DNA of 64,000 bases from positions 1 through 64,000 of the forward strand of contig JBMHDN010000030.1 of NCBI GenBank assembly GCA_049889355.1, read 5' to 3'. Position 1 is the first letter of the stretch; each line of letters begins with the position of its first letter. Both the position numbers and the translations under genes were made by a program. The stretch is from JBMHDN01 sp049889355 (GTDB lineage: Bacteria; Pseudomonadota; Alphaproteobacteria; Puniceispirillales; Puniceispirillaceae). The notes beneath the pieces are model-generated. The model worked only from the letters and a program-made list of their open reading frames with translations. It searched no databases and had not been told where the DNA came from. Of this stretch, positions 44,901-51,507 are shown piece after piece.

Positions 44901-45204
44901 GGCTGGTGGGATAAACCAAGAGCCAGCATTGCACCCTTTGTGAATCTATCTGGCTCAGGACAGGCAGCACCGCCCCGATGATCAGCCGGATATCTGCATC
45001 CTTAGCCCCGATATGTGCCCGCACCATCCCAGCAATCGTCCCGCGATCAGCCAGTGCGATACCCTGCCAGCCAAGATCAGCAGCTTGGCGGGTCATTTCT
45101 TGTGGATGGCTGGCCCCATAAAGAAAGCTGAAATGGGTAAAACAGCCCAGCGCAAAACGCGGTACATATTCATCACCATCATCCAGAACCATAGCAGAAG
45201 ACAT
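41983..45204 (-). CDS. dnaE2: Error-prone DNA polymerase III alpha subunit
   Basis: DnaE2 carries out translesion synthesis with ImuB during the SOS response. The 1073-residue protein has an N-terminal PHP domain (CFTHFSFLYGASHP), a palm with PDIDVDFEHERREEI holding catalytic Asp residues, helix-hairpin-helix modules and a C-terminal OB fold (RLRLIGLVVGRQRPGT...). It is shorter than replicative DnaE1, as usual. ATG at 45204 is preferred; the preceding GTG is the alternative. It is third in imuA-imuB-dnaE2 and 53 bases from imuB. Confidence 0.95.
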   Translation of the reverse strand: MSSAMVLDDGDEYVPRFALGCFTHFSFLYGASHPQEMTRQAADLGWQGIALADRGTIAGMVRAHIGAKDADIRLIIGAVLPVLSQIDSQRVQCWLLVYPTSRRGYEDLCRLLSNLNLTQGAHGTSASVASPGDIARLGPDQQLIIQVEEASDSHFYQLCHQIKAVANAPLSLGNMLYRDGADDMRLSQTQKLADRLKLPFVALAGALYHIAERRPLGDVLACIREKTHLAEAGWLLSRNAERYLLTPQEMARRWRGFEAALYEADKLAASCGFSLDELAYEYPDEIAPNGRLPDDELSYQTWQGAHSRYPDGVPEQVEAYLEKELALIAKLGYAPYFLTVFDIVRFARSRRILCQGRGSAANSAVCYCLGITAVDPARSEPLFERFVSEARDEPPDIDVDFEHERREEIIQYIYHKYGRHRAGLTATVITYRSRSALVEVAKAFGFSRDVQQALSGEVWGREKARLDEDMLRAAGLDPGDDTLKLAMKLVDQLRGFPRHLSQHVGGFVIARERLDHLCAIRPAAMDGRSIIEWDKDDLDVMGLLKIDVLALGMLSCLRRCFDLLGQYYHVPLDLASVPPEDMATYDMLCRGESVGVFQVESRAQMAMLPRLQPRCFHDLVVQVSIVRPGPIQGDMVHPYLRRRAGLEKVDYPSEELRAVLVRTLGVPLFQEQAMKIAIVGAGFSGSEADQLRRAMATFRKNGLIHGFHERMVRGMVARGYDAEFATRCFKQIEGFGTYGFPESHAASFALLVYVSAWLKCHYPDVFICGLLNAQPMGFYGPAQLIAEAKRSGVEVRPVDINHSFWDSTLEATTHARHALRLGFRQVKGLNKAEAGRIAASRMQAYAGLSDIIRRADISAQALEALARADAFASLGLSRRQALWEIRRLARHKTGDLPLFAHAEKRHDSVLPSQALKDGSASQLPQASLGEEVAEDYQATRFSLKEHPLSLLREYYGTDRWQSCSSAKTAQNGQRLRLIGLVVGRQRPGTAKGTVFVSLEDGQGALNVIVWPKLVARDRTALLGAHLMGVVGRVQREGQVLHFIADSLHNCDHYLRWMQTNNAAAPALKSRDFH

Positions 45205-45233
45205 CACATATATATCCCAAAAGGCATTATTTC

Positions 45234-45262
45234 AGGTCGCATTTTTAGGTCGCATTTTTAGG
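45234..45262. repeat. 13-bp tandem duplication at imuB 3' end
   Basis: AGGTCGCATTTTT occurs twice in direct succession (45234-45246, 45247-45259) and a third partial copy begins. The imuB stop codon (45258-45260) lies in the second copy, so the duplication covers a gene terminus and the imuB-dnaE2 spacer. Confidence 0.9.
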
Positions 45263-46895
45263 CAAAAAACCCATGCAGGAACCAACGCATCGGCTCGCCG
45301 CGTTCAGGCAATCCTTCGCGATAGACCCATAATCTGGCGCCACTTTCAGTTTCCAGCCGGTAATAATCGCGTGATCGCTTATTCTGCCCGATGCCATGCC
45401 CCCACCAGCGCGGGCCAATACGCTCTGGTCCGCTGGCCCGCCGGATAGACCAGTTTTGGTGGCGCCAGCGCAGCAAGCTGGGCGGATGATCAGGCAAGAG
45501 CGCAATCGCCCGCACCTCATCTGGCATATTCAACAAGCGGATAGGACGCGGACTATGCAGGCGCTTTGGCGTAATATCACTGCAAATATGATGCCAATTC
45601 ACCTGATCATCTGTACGGTCAGCCCACTGTGTCGCCTGAATTTGAGCTTGCGATTCCTCAGGCTGCCAGCTGGTTTTGGGGATCAGCCTGATGATTTTAT
45701 CAGCCCCTAATCTGGCACTGAGCAAATCCACCAGCCTGTCTGTTGTTTCATGCGGCGCGGCCTGGCCGTCAAGTGGCTGATCAGACGGCAGCCCATGGCT
45801 GAGCCGGCCAGCCTCTATCCAGCAATATTCCAGTCCGAATTCAGCTTCGATACGCTCTGCCTGCGGTAGGATCAGCCGGTTTAAAATTTCTTTATCCCGA
45901 CTTGGACGCGACAGGCTGAGGCGGTGGCGTGCACGCCGGCCATCTACTTCTTGCCAGCCAATTTCAATCGCCCGTGTCAATAATTGCCGCTGTGCCAGCA
46001 TATCTGCCAATTCTGAACTGAACTCAGCCAGCATCTGGGAGATAGAATCAAGCCCCGCAAGTGGCTCGATATAATGGCGCGTTAAGATGACCGGCTGCTG
46101 GACAGGCAAGGGCGTCAGCCGCTCATCACGATCACCGGCCAGCTGATCACGCCGCAACACAGGCAATGGGCCAAAGCGGCTGGTCAAGGCGGTGCGGGCC
46201 AGGGCCAGAAGGCCGCCAATCTGGCGCACACCAGATTGTGAAAAAGCCTGAAGCTGATCACCTGGCAAGCGCAAAGCCGCCAAAGGCAGCTCAGCACAAA
46301 ATTCAAGCAAACCTGCCCGCCCCGATGGGGCCACCACGCCTTTTTCAGCCGCCGCCGGATGATAATGGGCCAGGGCCCAAGCTGCGCCATAGGTTGGGGC
46401 CACCGCGATAAAAGGGCGGAGTCCCAGCGCTGTCAGATGATGGCGGATATCGTCTAGCACAGCACAGACCCCGCCCCAAAGATGGCTGGCCCCGGTCATG
46501 TCTATCCACAGCCCCAGATGTGGCGTATCCAGGCCAAGATGTGGGCTATAGCGCCAGGCCCAATAGGCCAATTGCCGCAAATATGAGGCACTATCAGCTG
46601 GCTGATACGCCCTGAAACGGCAGGTCGGCAACAGCGCACGGCTATCTGACACACTGCGCCCGACTTGCAAGCCAGCTGCCCTGGCAGCTGGTGAGAGATG
46701 CGCTACAATCTGGCGGCCTGCATCTGCTTCATATAAAGCCAGTGCTGTATCATCAGGCCAGCCTTGGCAGGCAGATAGCCGCATAGCCGGCAAATCAGGC
46801 AACCAGATATAGATAATTTCACGTGTATATCCGCTTATATATCCATCTATATATTCAGCTTTACCTTGCCTTTTTATCGGCATGTCAGGCCACAT
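45258..46895 (-). CDS. imuB: ImuB, Y-family polymerase-like protein
   Basis: ImuB is a non-catalytic Y-family relative that links DnaE2 to the beta clamp in SOS mutagenesis. The 545-residue protein has YIWLPDLPAMRLS at the start and WIDMTGASHLWGG where active polymerases have their acidic catalytic block, so catalytic residues appear to be missing as in known ImuB. The start at 46895 is set by AGAGG and overlaps the end of imuA by 11 bases. A longer frame from 47012 lies within imuA. It precedes dnaE2. Confidence 0.93.
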   Translation of the reverse strand: MWPDMPIKRQGKAEYIDGYISGYTREIIYIWLPDLPAMRLSACQGWPDDTALALYEADAGRQIVAHLSPAARAAGLQVGRSVSDSRALLPTCRFRAYQPADSASYLRQLAYWAWRYSPHLGLDTPHLGLWIDMTGASHLWGGVCAVLDDIRHHLTALGLRPFIAVAPTYGAAWALAHYHPAAAEKGVVAPSGRAGLLEFCAELPLAALRLPGDQLQAFSQSGVRQIGGLLALARTALTSRFGPLPVLRRDQLAGDRDERLTPLPVQQPVILTRHYIEPLAGLDSISQMLAEFSSELADMLAQRQLLTRAIEIGWQEVDGRRARHRLSLSRPSRDKEILNRLILPQAERIEAEFGLEYCWIEAGRLSHGLPSDQPLDGQAAPHETTDRLVDLLSARLGADKIIRLIPKTSWQPEESQAQIQATQWADRTDDQVNWHHICSDITPKRLHSPRPIRLLNMPDEVRAIALLPDHPPSLLRWRHQNWSIRRASGPERIGPRWWGHGIGQNKRSRDYYRLETESGARLWVYREGLPERGEPMRWFLHGFFA

Positions 46896-47667
46896 TTGCG
46901 ACCTCTTTTTCCAAAACAGAATCTGCTGTTCTGGTGCGCGCTGGCAGAACAGAGGGACGGCTTGGCCCTGTTGATCGCTGAGGTGTTGTAAAACAGCCTG
47001 TTTGCACTGCAAATCCTAGCCTGCCACGCCATGGACTGCCGCCACGCATATAGCGCAGCTGGACCTGCCAGCAGGGATCCCAGATTTCAGGATTGCTGGT
47101 CTGGCTGATATCAGGGGCAATATGCCAGGCTGTTTCAAAACCGCTGGGAGAAGCGCTACGCCCCAGCATCAGCCCGATAGCCCCGCCTGTTTCAGCGGCT
47201 AATTGTAGCCGCCGGCCGGTTTTCATCCAGATATCCGGCTTTTCAGACAATATCCCATATTCACAAATCACCGCATTGAGCTTTGGTTGACTCAAGGCTT
47301 CTTCCATCGCCGCCACAGCCCGCATAGGGTGGCTTTCACGCACGAAAATAAAATGGGCCGGATCCAGACCCATAGCCAACAGACCTTGTGCAAAAAGCTG
47401 GCCTGAGGCCTGTGATGCACCACCACACCAAACGACCGGTCTGTTTGGGTGGCGCGCCATCTGGCGAGCCAATATGGCCAGCATAAATCCGGTTGCAGAC
47501 CCGGTCAGTGCCGGACCATTAACCAGATGTACCCGGCCACAGGCCAGGCCCCCGCCAAGATGCGTGTCGATTTCATCAGTACCAAGTTCCAGACGCCCAT
47601 ATGGGATATCAAAGGCGGTCTGGCGCATGTCATTTTGCAATTTTTTGAACTGTTCCTTGCGTTGCAT
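46885..47667 (-). CDS. imuA: ImuA, RecA-like SOS mutagenesis protein
   Basis: A 260-residue RecA/SulA-type fold protein, first gene of the SOS mutagenesis cassette. LGGGLACGRVHLVNGPALTG occupies the place of the RecA P-loop region and lacks the full GxxxxGKT signature, as expected of ImuA. The start at 47667 (MQRKEQF) is preferred; the longer frame to 47775 runs over the SOS box and towards a terminator. The predicted role is recruiting the DnaE2 mutasome to RecA filaments. Confidence 0.92.
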   Translation of the reverse strand: MQRKEQFKKLQNDMRQTAFDIPYGRLELGTDEIDTHLGGGLACGRVHLVNGPALTGSATGFMLAILARQMARHPNRPVVWCGGASQASGQLFAQGLLAMGLDPAHFIFVRESHPMRAVAAMEEALSQPKLNAVICEYGILSEKPDIWMKTGRRLQLAAETGGAIGLMLGRSASPSGFETAWHIAPDISQTSNPEIWDPCWQVQLRYMRGGSPWRGRLGFAVQTGCFTTPQRSTGPSRPSVLPARTRTADSVLEKEVANVA

Positions 47668-47721
47668 GGCGATGGTCTTTCTTCTTGCCTTTCTCTTGGT
47701 TTTTACCTGATGTGTTTTTTT

Positions 47722-47736
47722 GTTCTTGTTTTGTTC
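47722..47736 (-). promoter_or_regulatory. LexA (SOS) box of imuA-imuB-dnaE2
   Basis: GTTC (47722-47725) and GTTC (47733-47736) are separated by exactly seven bases, i.e. GAACAAAACAAGAAC on the coding strand. This is a perfect match to the alphaproteobacterial LexA direct repeat GTTC-N7-GTTC. It lies about 55 bases before the imuA start codon, so DNA damage should derepress the cassette. Confidence 0.9.
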
Positions 47737-47781
47737 ACGGCAGGACAGAATGAGGTATTTGCCCCTATGAGTCAAGCATAC

Positions 47782-47814
47782 AAAAACAGGGCTGATTTAA
47801 AAAAATCAGCCCTG
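47782..47814 (-). terminator. Terminator of the M20 amidohydrolase operon
   Basis: A perfect 12-bp stem (CAGGGCTGATTT/AAATCAGCCCTG, loop of four, 47787-47814) is followed on the minus strand by TTTTTG. It insulates the imuA promoter from the upstream amidohydrolase operon. Confidence 0.9.
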
Positions 47815-47853
47815 CGCCAAGATCATGCAAAAAAATTGTGTGATAACAGTATG

Positions 47854-48117
47854 TTAAATCTTGGGTGGTCCAAAAGGATCAGGCTGGGCGGCGGCGTCAT
47901 CATAGCCTCGGCGTGCCGAATAGAAGCTGAGCGCCATTAAGGCTCCGCCCAGCAGGAAGGAGAAGACCACCCCTGCAGCAATCGCAAGCCAGCCATGGAT
48001 GCTGAGCTCAACAGGGCCTAATACATGCCAGATATAAAAGCCAGCGGCCAATGTTATGGCACCGACAATCACAAAGCTTAGAATAATCAGCCGTTCGGTT
48101 TTTTTCTGTAATGCCAT
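47854..48117 (-). CDS. Small two-helix membrane protein
   Basis: An 87-residue protein not recognised as a named family. It has two hydrophobic segments (about 12-33 and 43-67) separated by a short loop with LGPVELSIHGW, and a charged C-terminus ending PDPFGPPKI. AAGG precedes the ATG at 48117; a longer frame from 48177 overlaps the amidohydrolase end. It follows the amidohydrolase by 11 bases and shares its terminator, so they are one operon. Function unknown. Confidence 0.75.
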   Translation of the reverse strand: MALQKKTERLIILSFVIVGAITLAAGFYIWHVLGPVELSIHGWLAIAAGVVFSFLLGGALMALSFYSARRGYDDAAAQPDPFGPPKI

Positions 48118-48128
48118 GAGAAACCTTA

Positions 48129-49322
48129 TTAGACAGCCGGTCCGTTTGAGAGTTCTGATTCGACCAGACGCACCCAATAGCTGGCCCCTGTGGAGAGAAT
48201 CGAATCATTGAAATCATAACCTGTATTATGCAGCATCTTGCCTGGGATGGCTTCGCCAGCACCCAGCCAGATATAGGCCCCTGGGCGCTCATCCAGCATA
48301 AAGGCAAAATCCTCAGCCCCCATAGAGGCCGGTATATCCTGATGCAATTTATCAGCCCCGACAAGCTGGCCGGCGATATCTGCGGCGCGTAGGGCCATGG
48401 CGCTATCATTGACGGTTGGCGGATAGCCCACCCGCCAATCCATTTCAGCGTGACAGCCATAGGCCTTGGCGATTTGATCGATCATCAGCTTTATCTGATC
48501 TTCTAAAAACTGGCGGGTGTCCGAGGTCAGGGCACGTGCAGTACCGCATAAGACCACCTGATCTGGGATCACATTAAAGGCAGAACCTGCATTCATCTGG
48601 GTGATTGAGAGCACCGCTGCATCAAGCGGGTCTGTCTTGCGGGCCACAATTGTCTGCAAGGACTGGATAATCGCCGCAGAAGCGACCACTGGATCAACTG
48701 ATTGATGCGGCATAGCCGCATGGCCACCGCGCCCATTTATGGTGATTTCAAAATGATCAGCAGAGGCCATACAAGGGCCATGATGCACCGCGATATGACC
48801 TGTGGGCAGGCCTGGCCAATTATGCATGCCCCAGACTGAACGCATCTCAAAACGATCAAACAGACCATCATCTATCATCGCCTTGCCGCCAGCACCGCCT
48901 TCTTCAGCAGGCTGGAAGATGAAATAGACTGTGCCGGCAAAATCACGTGTTTCCGCCAGATATTTGGCTGCCCCCAGCAGCATGGTTACATGCCCGTCAT
49001 GGCCGCAAGCATGCATCCGTCCTTCGATTTGTGAGCGGTGGGCAAAATCATTTGCCTCTGTCATCGGCAGGGCGTCCATATCTGCACGCAGCCCAATCGC
49101 CGGGCCCGGATTATCCGGCCCATAGCCGGTACCATGTAAGATACCAACCAAGCCTGTCTGGCCCAGCCCACGTACCACCTCAATCCCGAAAGATGCCAGC
49201 TTGTCTGCGATGAAATCAGAAGTCCAGACTTCCTCATAGCAAATCTCTGGATGTTGGTGGAGGGCATGGCGCCAGCTGATCAAAAGATCTTCAAAGGCGG
49301 CGATTTTGGTGTGAACAGTCAT
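48129..49322 (-). CDS. M20 family amidohydrolase (HipO-like)
   Basis: A 397-residue metallopeptidase-fold amidohydrolase that removes acyl groups from N-acyl amino acids or similar amides. GLRADMDALPM, HACGHDGHVTMLLGAA, EEGGAGGKAM and the C-terminal GAEDFAFML are family markers, carrying His, Glu and the metal-binding Cys. Relatives include hippurate hydrolase and IAA-amino acid hydrolases; the true substrate is unknown. It leads a two-gene operon and has a near-perfect palindrome 38 bases before its start codon. Confidence 0.92.
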   Translation of the reverse strand: MTVHTKIAAFEDLLISWRHALHQHPEICYEEVWTSDFIADKLASFGIEVVRGLGQTGLVGILHGTGYGPDNPGPAIGLRADMDALPMTEANDFAHRSQIEGRMHACGHDGHVTMLLGAAKYLAETRDFAGTVYFIFQPAEEGGAGGKAMIDDGLFDRFEMRSVWGMHNWPGLPTGHIAVHHGPCMASADHFEITINGRGGHAAMPHQSVDPVVASAAIIQSLQTIVARKTDPLDAAVLSITQMNAGSAFNVIPDQVVLCGTARALTSDTRQFLEDQIKLMIDQIAKAYGCHAEMDWRVGYPPTVNDSAMALRAADIAGQLVGADKLHQDIPASMGAEDFAFMLDERPGAYIWLGAGEAIPGKMLHNTGYDFNDSILSTGASYWVRLVESELSNGPAV

Positions 49323-49343
49323 GATCTCAGCTTTTGGTCAAAC

Positions 49344-49386
49344 GCATATCTGGAGATGCCTATCTGATAGGTGCTATCAGATATGC
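49344..49386. promoter_or_regulatory. Perfect operator-like palindrome upstream of M20 gene
   Basis: TATCTGATAG (49361-49370) and CTATCAGATA (49374-49383) are perfect inverted repeats around GTG. A second perfect pair, GCATATCTG (49344-49352) and CAGATATGC (49378-49386), shares the right arm, so the left element can also pair with it. Such symmetry 20-60 bases before a start codon suits a dimeric repressor or activator of the amidohydrolase. Confidence 0.65.
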
Positions 49387-49455
49387 CGTGTTTTTCTTAT
49401 CCTCTATTTTGGCTGAAACCAGCGTCAGGTCAAGCAAGCGCGGCAGAAGAATTTT

Positions 49456-49510
49456 GCCAATGTAGCGCCAATGTCGGTCCAATGTCGGCCCAATGTCGGC
49501 CCAATGTCGA
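49456..49510. repeat. 11-bp tandem array, five units
   Basis: Five uninterrupted 11-bp units starting at 49456, 49467, 49478, 49489 and 49500. The last four read YCCAATGTCGG/A with one or two changes (first base G, T or C). The first is a diverged copy (GCCAATGTAGC). It lies 137 bases before the soxB start. The sequence is unrelated to the other 11-bp array at 577-708 although the period is identical. Confidence 0.92.
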
Positions 49511-49647
49511 GTGCATGCCAAGCTTCGTCGCCAGTGGAATAGGTTTTTTTCGCGATTTGAGACAGTGTGATGCGACTTTTCAAGCCAGCGCGTGCTATAT
49601 CGAGCATGGGCGGCGGACGGCATTATGGGAAGAAGGAAACAAGCGAG

Positions 49648-50946
49648 ATGGCATCATCAGATATCGATCGCGGTGTGGGCAGCCTGAATCATTCAAATAA
49701 GCGCTATTCAGCGTTTTCGCTGGCGCGCAATGCGATGTCCTATCATCAGGGCTGGCAGCAAGCCTGGAGGCATGCTGAACCCAAAGCTTCATATGATGCG
49801 ATCATTATTGGCGGCGGCGGCCATGGTCTGGCCACAGCCTATTATCTGGCCTCAGTCCATGGGCTGACCAATATCGCGGTGGTGGAAAAAAGCTGGCTGG
49901 GCGGTGGTAATACCGGCCGCAACACCACCATTATCCGCTCGAATTACCTGTGGGATGAATCAGCCGCGATTTATGAACATGCGATGAAGCTCTGGGAAGG
50001 GCTGGCGCAGGATTTGAACTTTAACATCATGTTCAGCCAGCGCGGCGTCTTGACCATCGCCCATTCAGAACATGAGCTCAAAGAAATGTCGCGGCGTGTG
50101 CATGCCATCCGCTTAAATGGCATTGATTCAGATATTCTGGGCCCATCTGAGATTAAAAAATTCGTTCCTATCATCAATATTGACCAGACTATCCGCTATC
50201 CGGTGATGGGTGGCTTTTTGCAAAAGCGCGGCGGCACAGCACGCCATGATGCGGTGGCTTGGGGCTATGCCAGAGCGGCAGATGCGCTGGGCGTGGATAT
50301 CATCCAGAATTGTGAGGTAACGGGTATCCGGCGCGAGGGCGATAAGGTGGTCGGTATCGACACCTCTAAAGGCTTTATCAAATCCAAAAAAGTCGGTGTG
50401 GTGACCGCTGGTCATTCATCGGTGATGGCCGAGATGGCAGGCTTGCATCTACCACTGGCCAGCCGGCCGCTTCAGGCCCTGGTCTCAGAGCCTATCAAGC
50501 CGATTTTGGATACGGTGATCATGTCTAATGCGGTGCATATGTATATCAGCCAGTCTGACAAGGGTGAGATGGTGATGGGTGCTGGGGTGGATAAATATAA
50601 TTCCTATGCTCAGCGCGGCTCGTGGCCAGTACCAGAACATATGATCGCTGCTGCGGTTGAGCTCTTCCCTGTGTTATCGCGCCTGCGCATGCTGCGCCAT
50701 TGGGGCGGGATTGTTGATACCTGCCCAGATGCTTCGCCTATCATGTCAAAGACCGATGTGAAGGGGCTGTATTTCAATTGTGGCTGGGGTACGGGCGGCT
50801 TTAAAGCAACCCCGGGTTCAGGTCATGTCTTTGCCGATCTGATTGCCAATGACCGGCCAAATAAAATTGCTGAGCCTTATGCTCTCAAGCGTTTTGAGAC
50901 AGGCTTTTTGATCGACGAACATGGCGCGGCAGGCGTGGCGCACTAA
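49648..50946 (+). CDS. soxB: Sarcosine oxidase subunit beta
   Basis: The beta subunit of heterotetrameric sarcosine oxidase demethylates sarcosine to glycine, passing the methyl group to folate and electrons to oxygen. The 432-residue protein opens with RYSAFSLARNAM, then the FAD-binding AIIIGGGGHGLATAYYLA. GGTARHDAVAWGYARAAD places a His (about 200) where the covalently bound FMN is attached in studied enzymes. It starts at 49648 with AAGGAA upstream. It is first in soxBDAG. Confidence 0.95.
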   Translation: MASSDIDRGVGSLNHSNKRYSAFSLARNAMSYHQGWQQAWRHAEPKASYDAIIIGGGGHGLATAYYLASVHGLTNIAVVEKSWLGGGNTGRNTTIIRSNYLWDESAAIYEHAMKLWEGLAQDLNFNIMFSQRGVLTIAHSEHELKEMSRRVHAIRLNGIDSDILGPSEIKKFVPIINIDQTIRYPVMGGFLQKRGGTARHDAVAWGYARAADALGVDIIQNCEVTGIRREGDKVVGIDTSKGFIKSKKVGVVTAGHSSVMAEMAGLHLPLASRPLQALVSEPIKPILDTVIMSNAVHMYISQSDKGEMVMGAGVDKYNSYAQRGSWPVPEHMIAAAVELFPVLSRLRMLRHWGGIVDTCPDASPIMSKTDVKGLYFNCGWGTGGFKATPGSGHVFADLIANDRPNKIAEPYALKRFETGFLIDEHGAAGVAH

Positions 50947-50948
50947 GC

Positions 50949-51000
50949 CCAGCGCATCTGACCAGCGCATCTGACCAGCAAGATGAACCAGCAAGATGAA
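50949..51000. repeat. 13-bp tandem repeats between soxB and soxD
   Basis: Two copies of CCAGCGCATCTGA (50949-50961, 50962-50974) are followed by two copies of CCAGCAAGATGAA (50975-50987, 50988-51000). All four share CCAGC and a 13-bp period, suggesting successive duplications. They fill nearly the whole 73-base soxB-soxD spacer. Confidence 0.93.
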
Positions 51001-51019
51001 CCAAGACGGAAACTGAAAA

Positions 51020-51493
51020 ATGCTGTTAATTGACTGTCCTTATTGTGGCCCGCGAGATGAGGCTGAATTTAATTGTGGCGGCGAAGCGCATATCGCAAGG
51101 CCGCTGGCTGAAAATGAGATTACAGATGCCGAATTTGGCGAATATCTGTTTTTGCGTGACAACCCAAAGGGCGTTTTCACTGAACGCTGGGTGCATAGTG
51201 CAGGCTGTCGGCGCTGGTTTAATGTGGTGCGCGATACGCTGAGCCATGAATTTATCGAAATCTATCCGATGGGCAGCACACCAGCCAGCCCAGCTGGCAA
51301 AAGCGCCTATGACAATAGCTGGCGTCGCCAGACCGCAGCTGAAGCGGCCTCAAAGCCAGCTGGCTCGGTGAAGAAAGCAGCCAAGAAAGCAGCCAAAAAA
51401 GCAGCCAAAAAAGCAGCCGCTAAAAAGCCGGTAGCGAAAAAAGCAGCGCCTAAAAAAGCTGGCCCTAAAAAAGCTGCGGCGAAAAAAGCGTAA
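51020..51493 (+). CDS. soxD: Sarcosine oxidase subunit delta with Lys/Ala-rich tail
   Basis: The small zinc-binding delta subunit, usually about 90-100 residues. Here 157: the conserved core has CPYCGPRDEAEFNCGGEAH and HSAGCRRWF, giving zinc ligands C6, C9, H59 and C63. From about residue 118 the chain becomes nothing but Lys, Ala, Pro, Val and Gly (about 40 residues), resembling histone H1-like tails. The first part of the tail is a 12-bp DNA repeat in four copies. The tail could bind nucleic acid or membranes, or be neutral. It lies between soxB and soxA. Confidence 0.93.
   Translation: MLLIDCPYCGPRDEAEFNCGGEAHIARPLAENEITDAEFGEYLFLRDNPKGVFTERWVHSAGCRRWFNVVRDTLSHEFIEIYPMGSTPASPAGKSAYDNSWRRQTAAEAASKPAGSVKKAAKKAAKKAAKKAAAKKPVAKKAAPKKAGPKKAAAKKA
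51371..51418 (+). repeat. 12-bp repeat inside soxD tail
   Basis: Four consecutive 12-bp units (AAGAAAGCAGCC twice, then AAAAAAGCAGCC twice) encode KKAA four times. The near-identical codons show recent expansion and not only amino-acid convergence. Confidence 0.93.
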
Positions 51494-51507
51494 ATCAGGA
51501 GGTCATG

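Larger units (their letters stand above)
49323..49647. other. Divergent intergenic region with palindrome and 11-bp array
   Basis: This 325-base space separates the M20 amidohydrolase (minus) from soxB (plus). It holds the operator-like palindrome (49344-49386) next to the amidohydrolase and the five-unit 11-bp array (49456-49510) nearer soxB. AAGGAA before 49648 is the soxB ribosome site. No coding sequence is credible: open frames here read through the repeat. Confidence 0.7.

Noticed and set aside
47668..47775. Longer imuA start at 47775
   Set aside because: It would place the SOS box inside the coding region; the internal ATG at 47667 gives a normal ImuA N-terminus.
49371..49700. Plus-strand frame of about 109 residues before soxB
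   Set aside because: It reads through the 11-bp array and the soxB start region, with no ribosome site and no family features.
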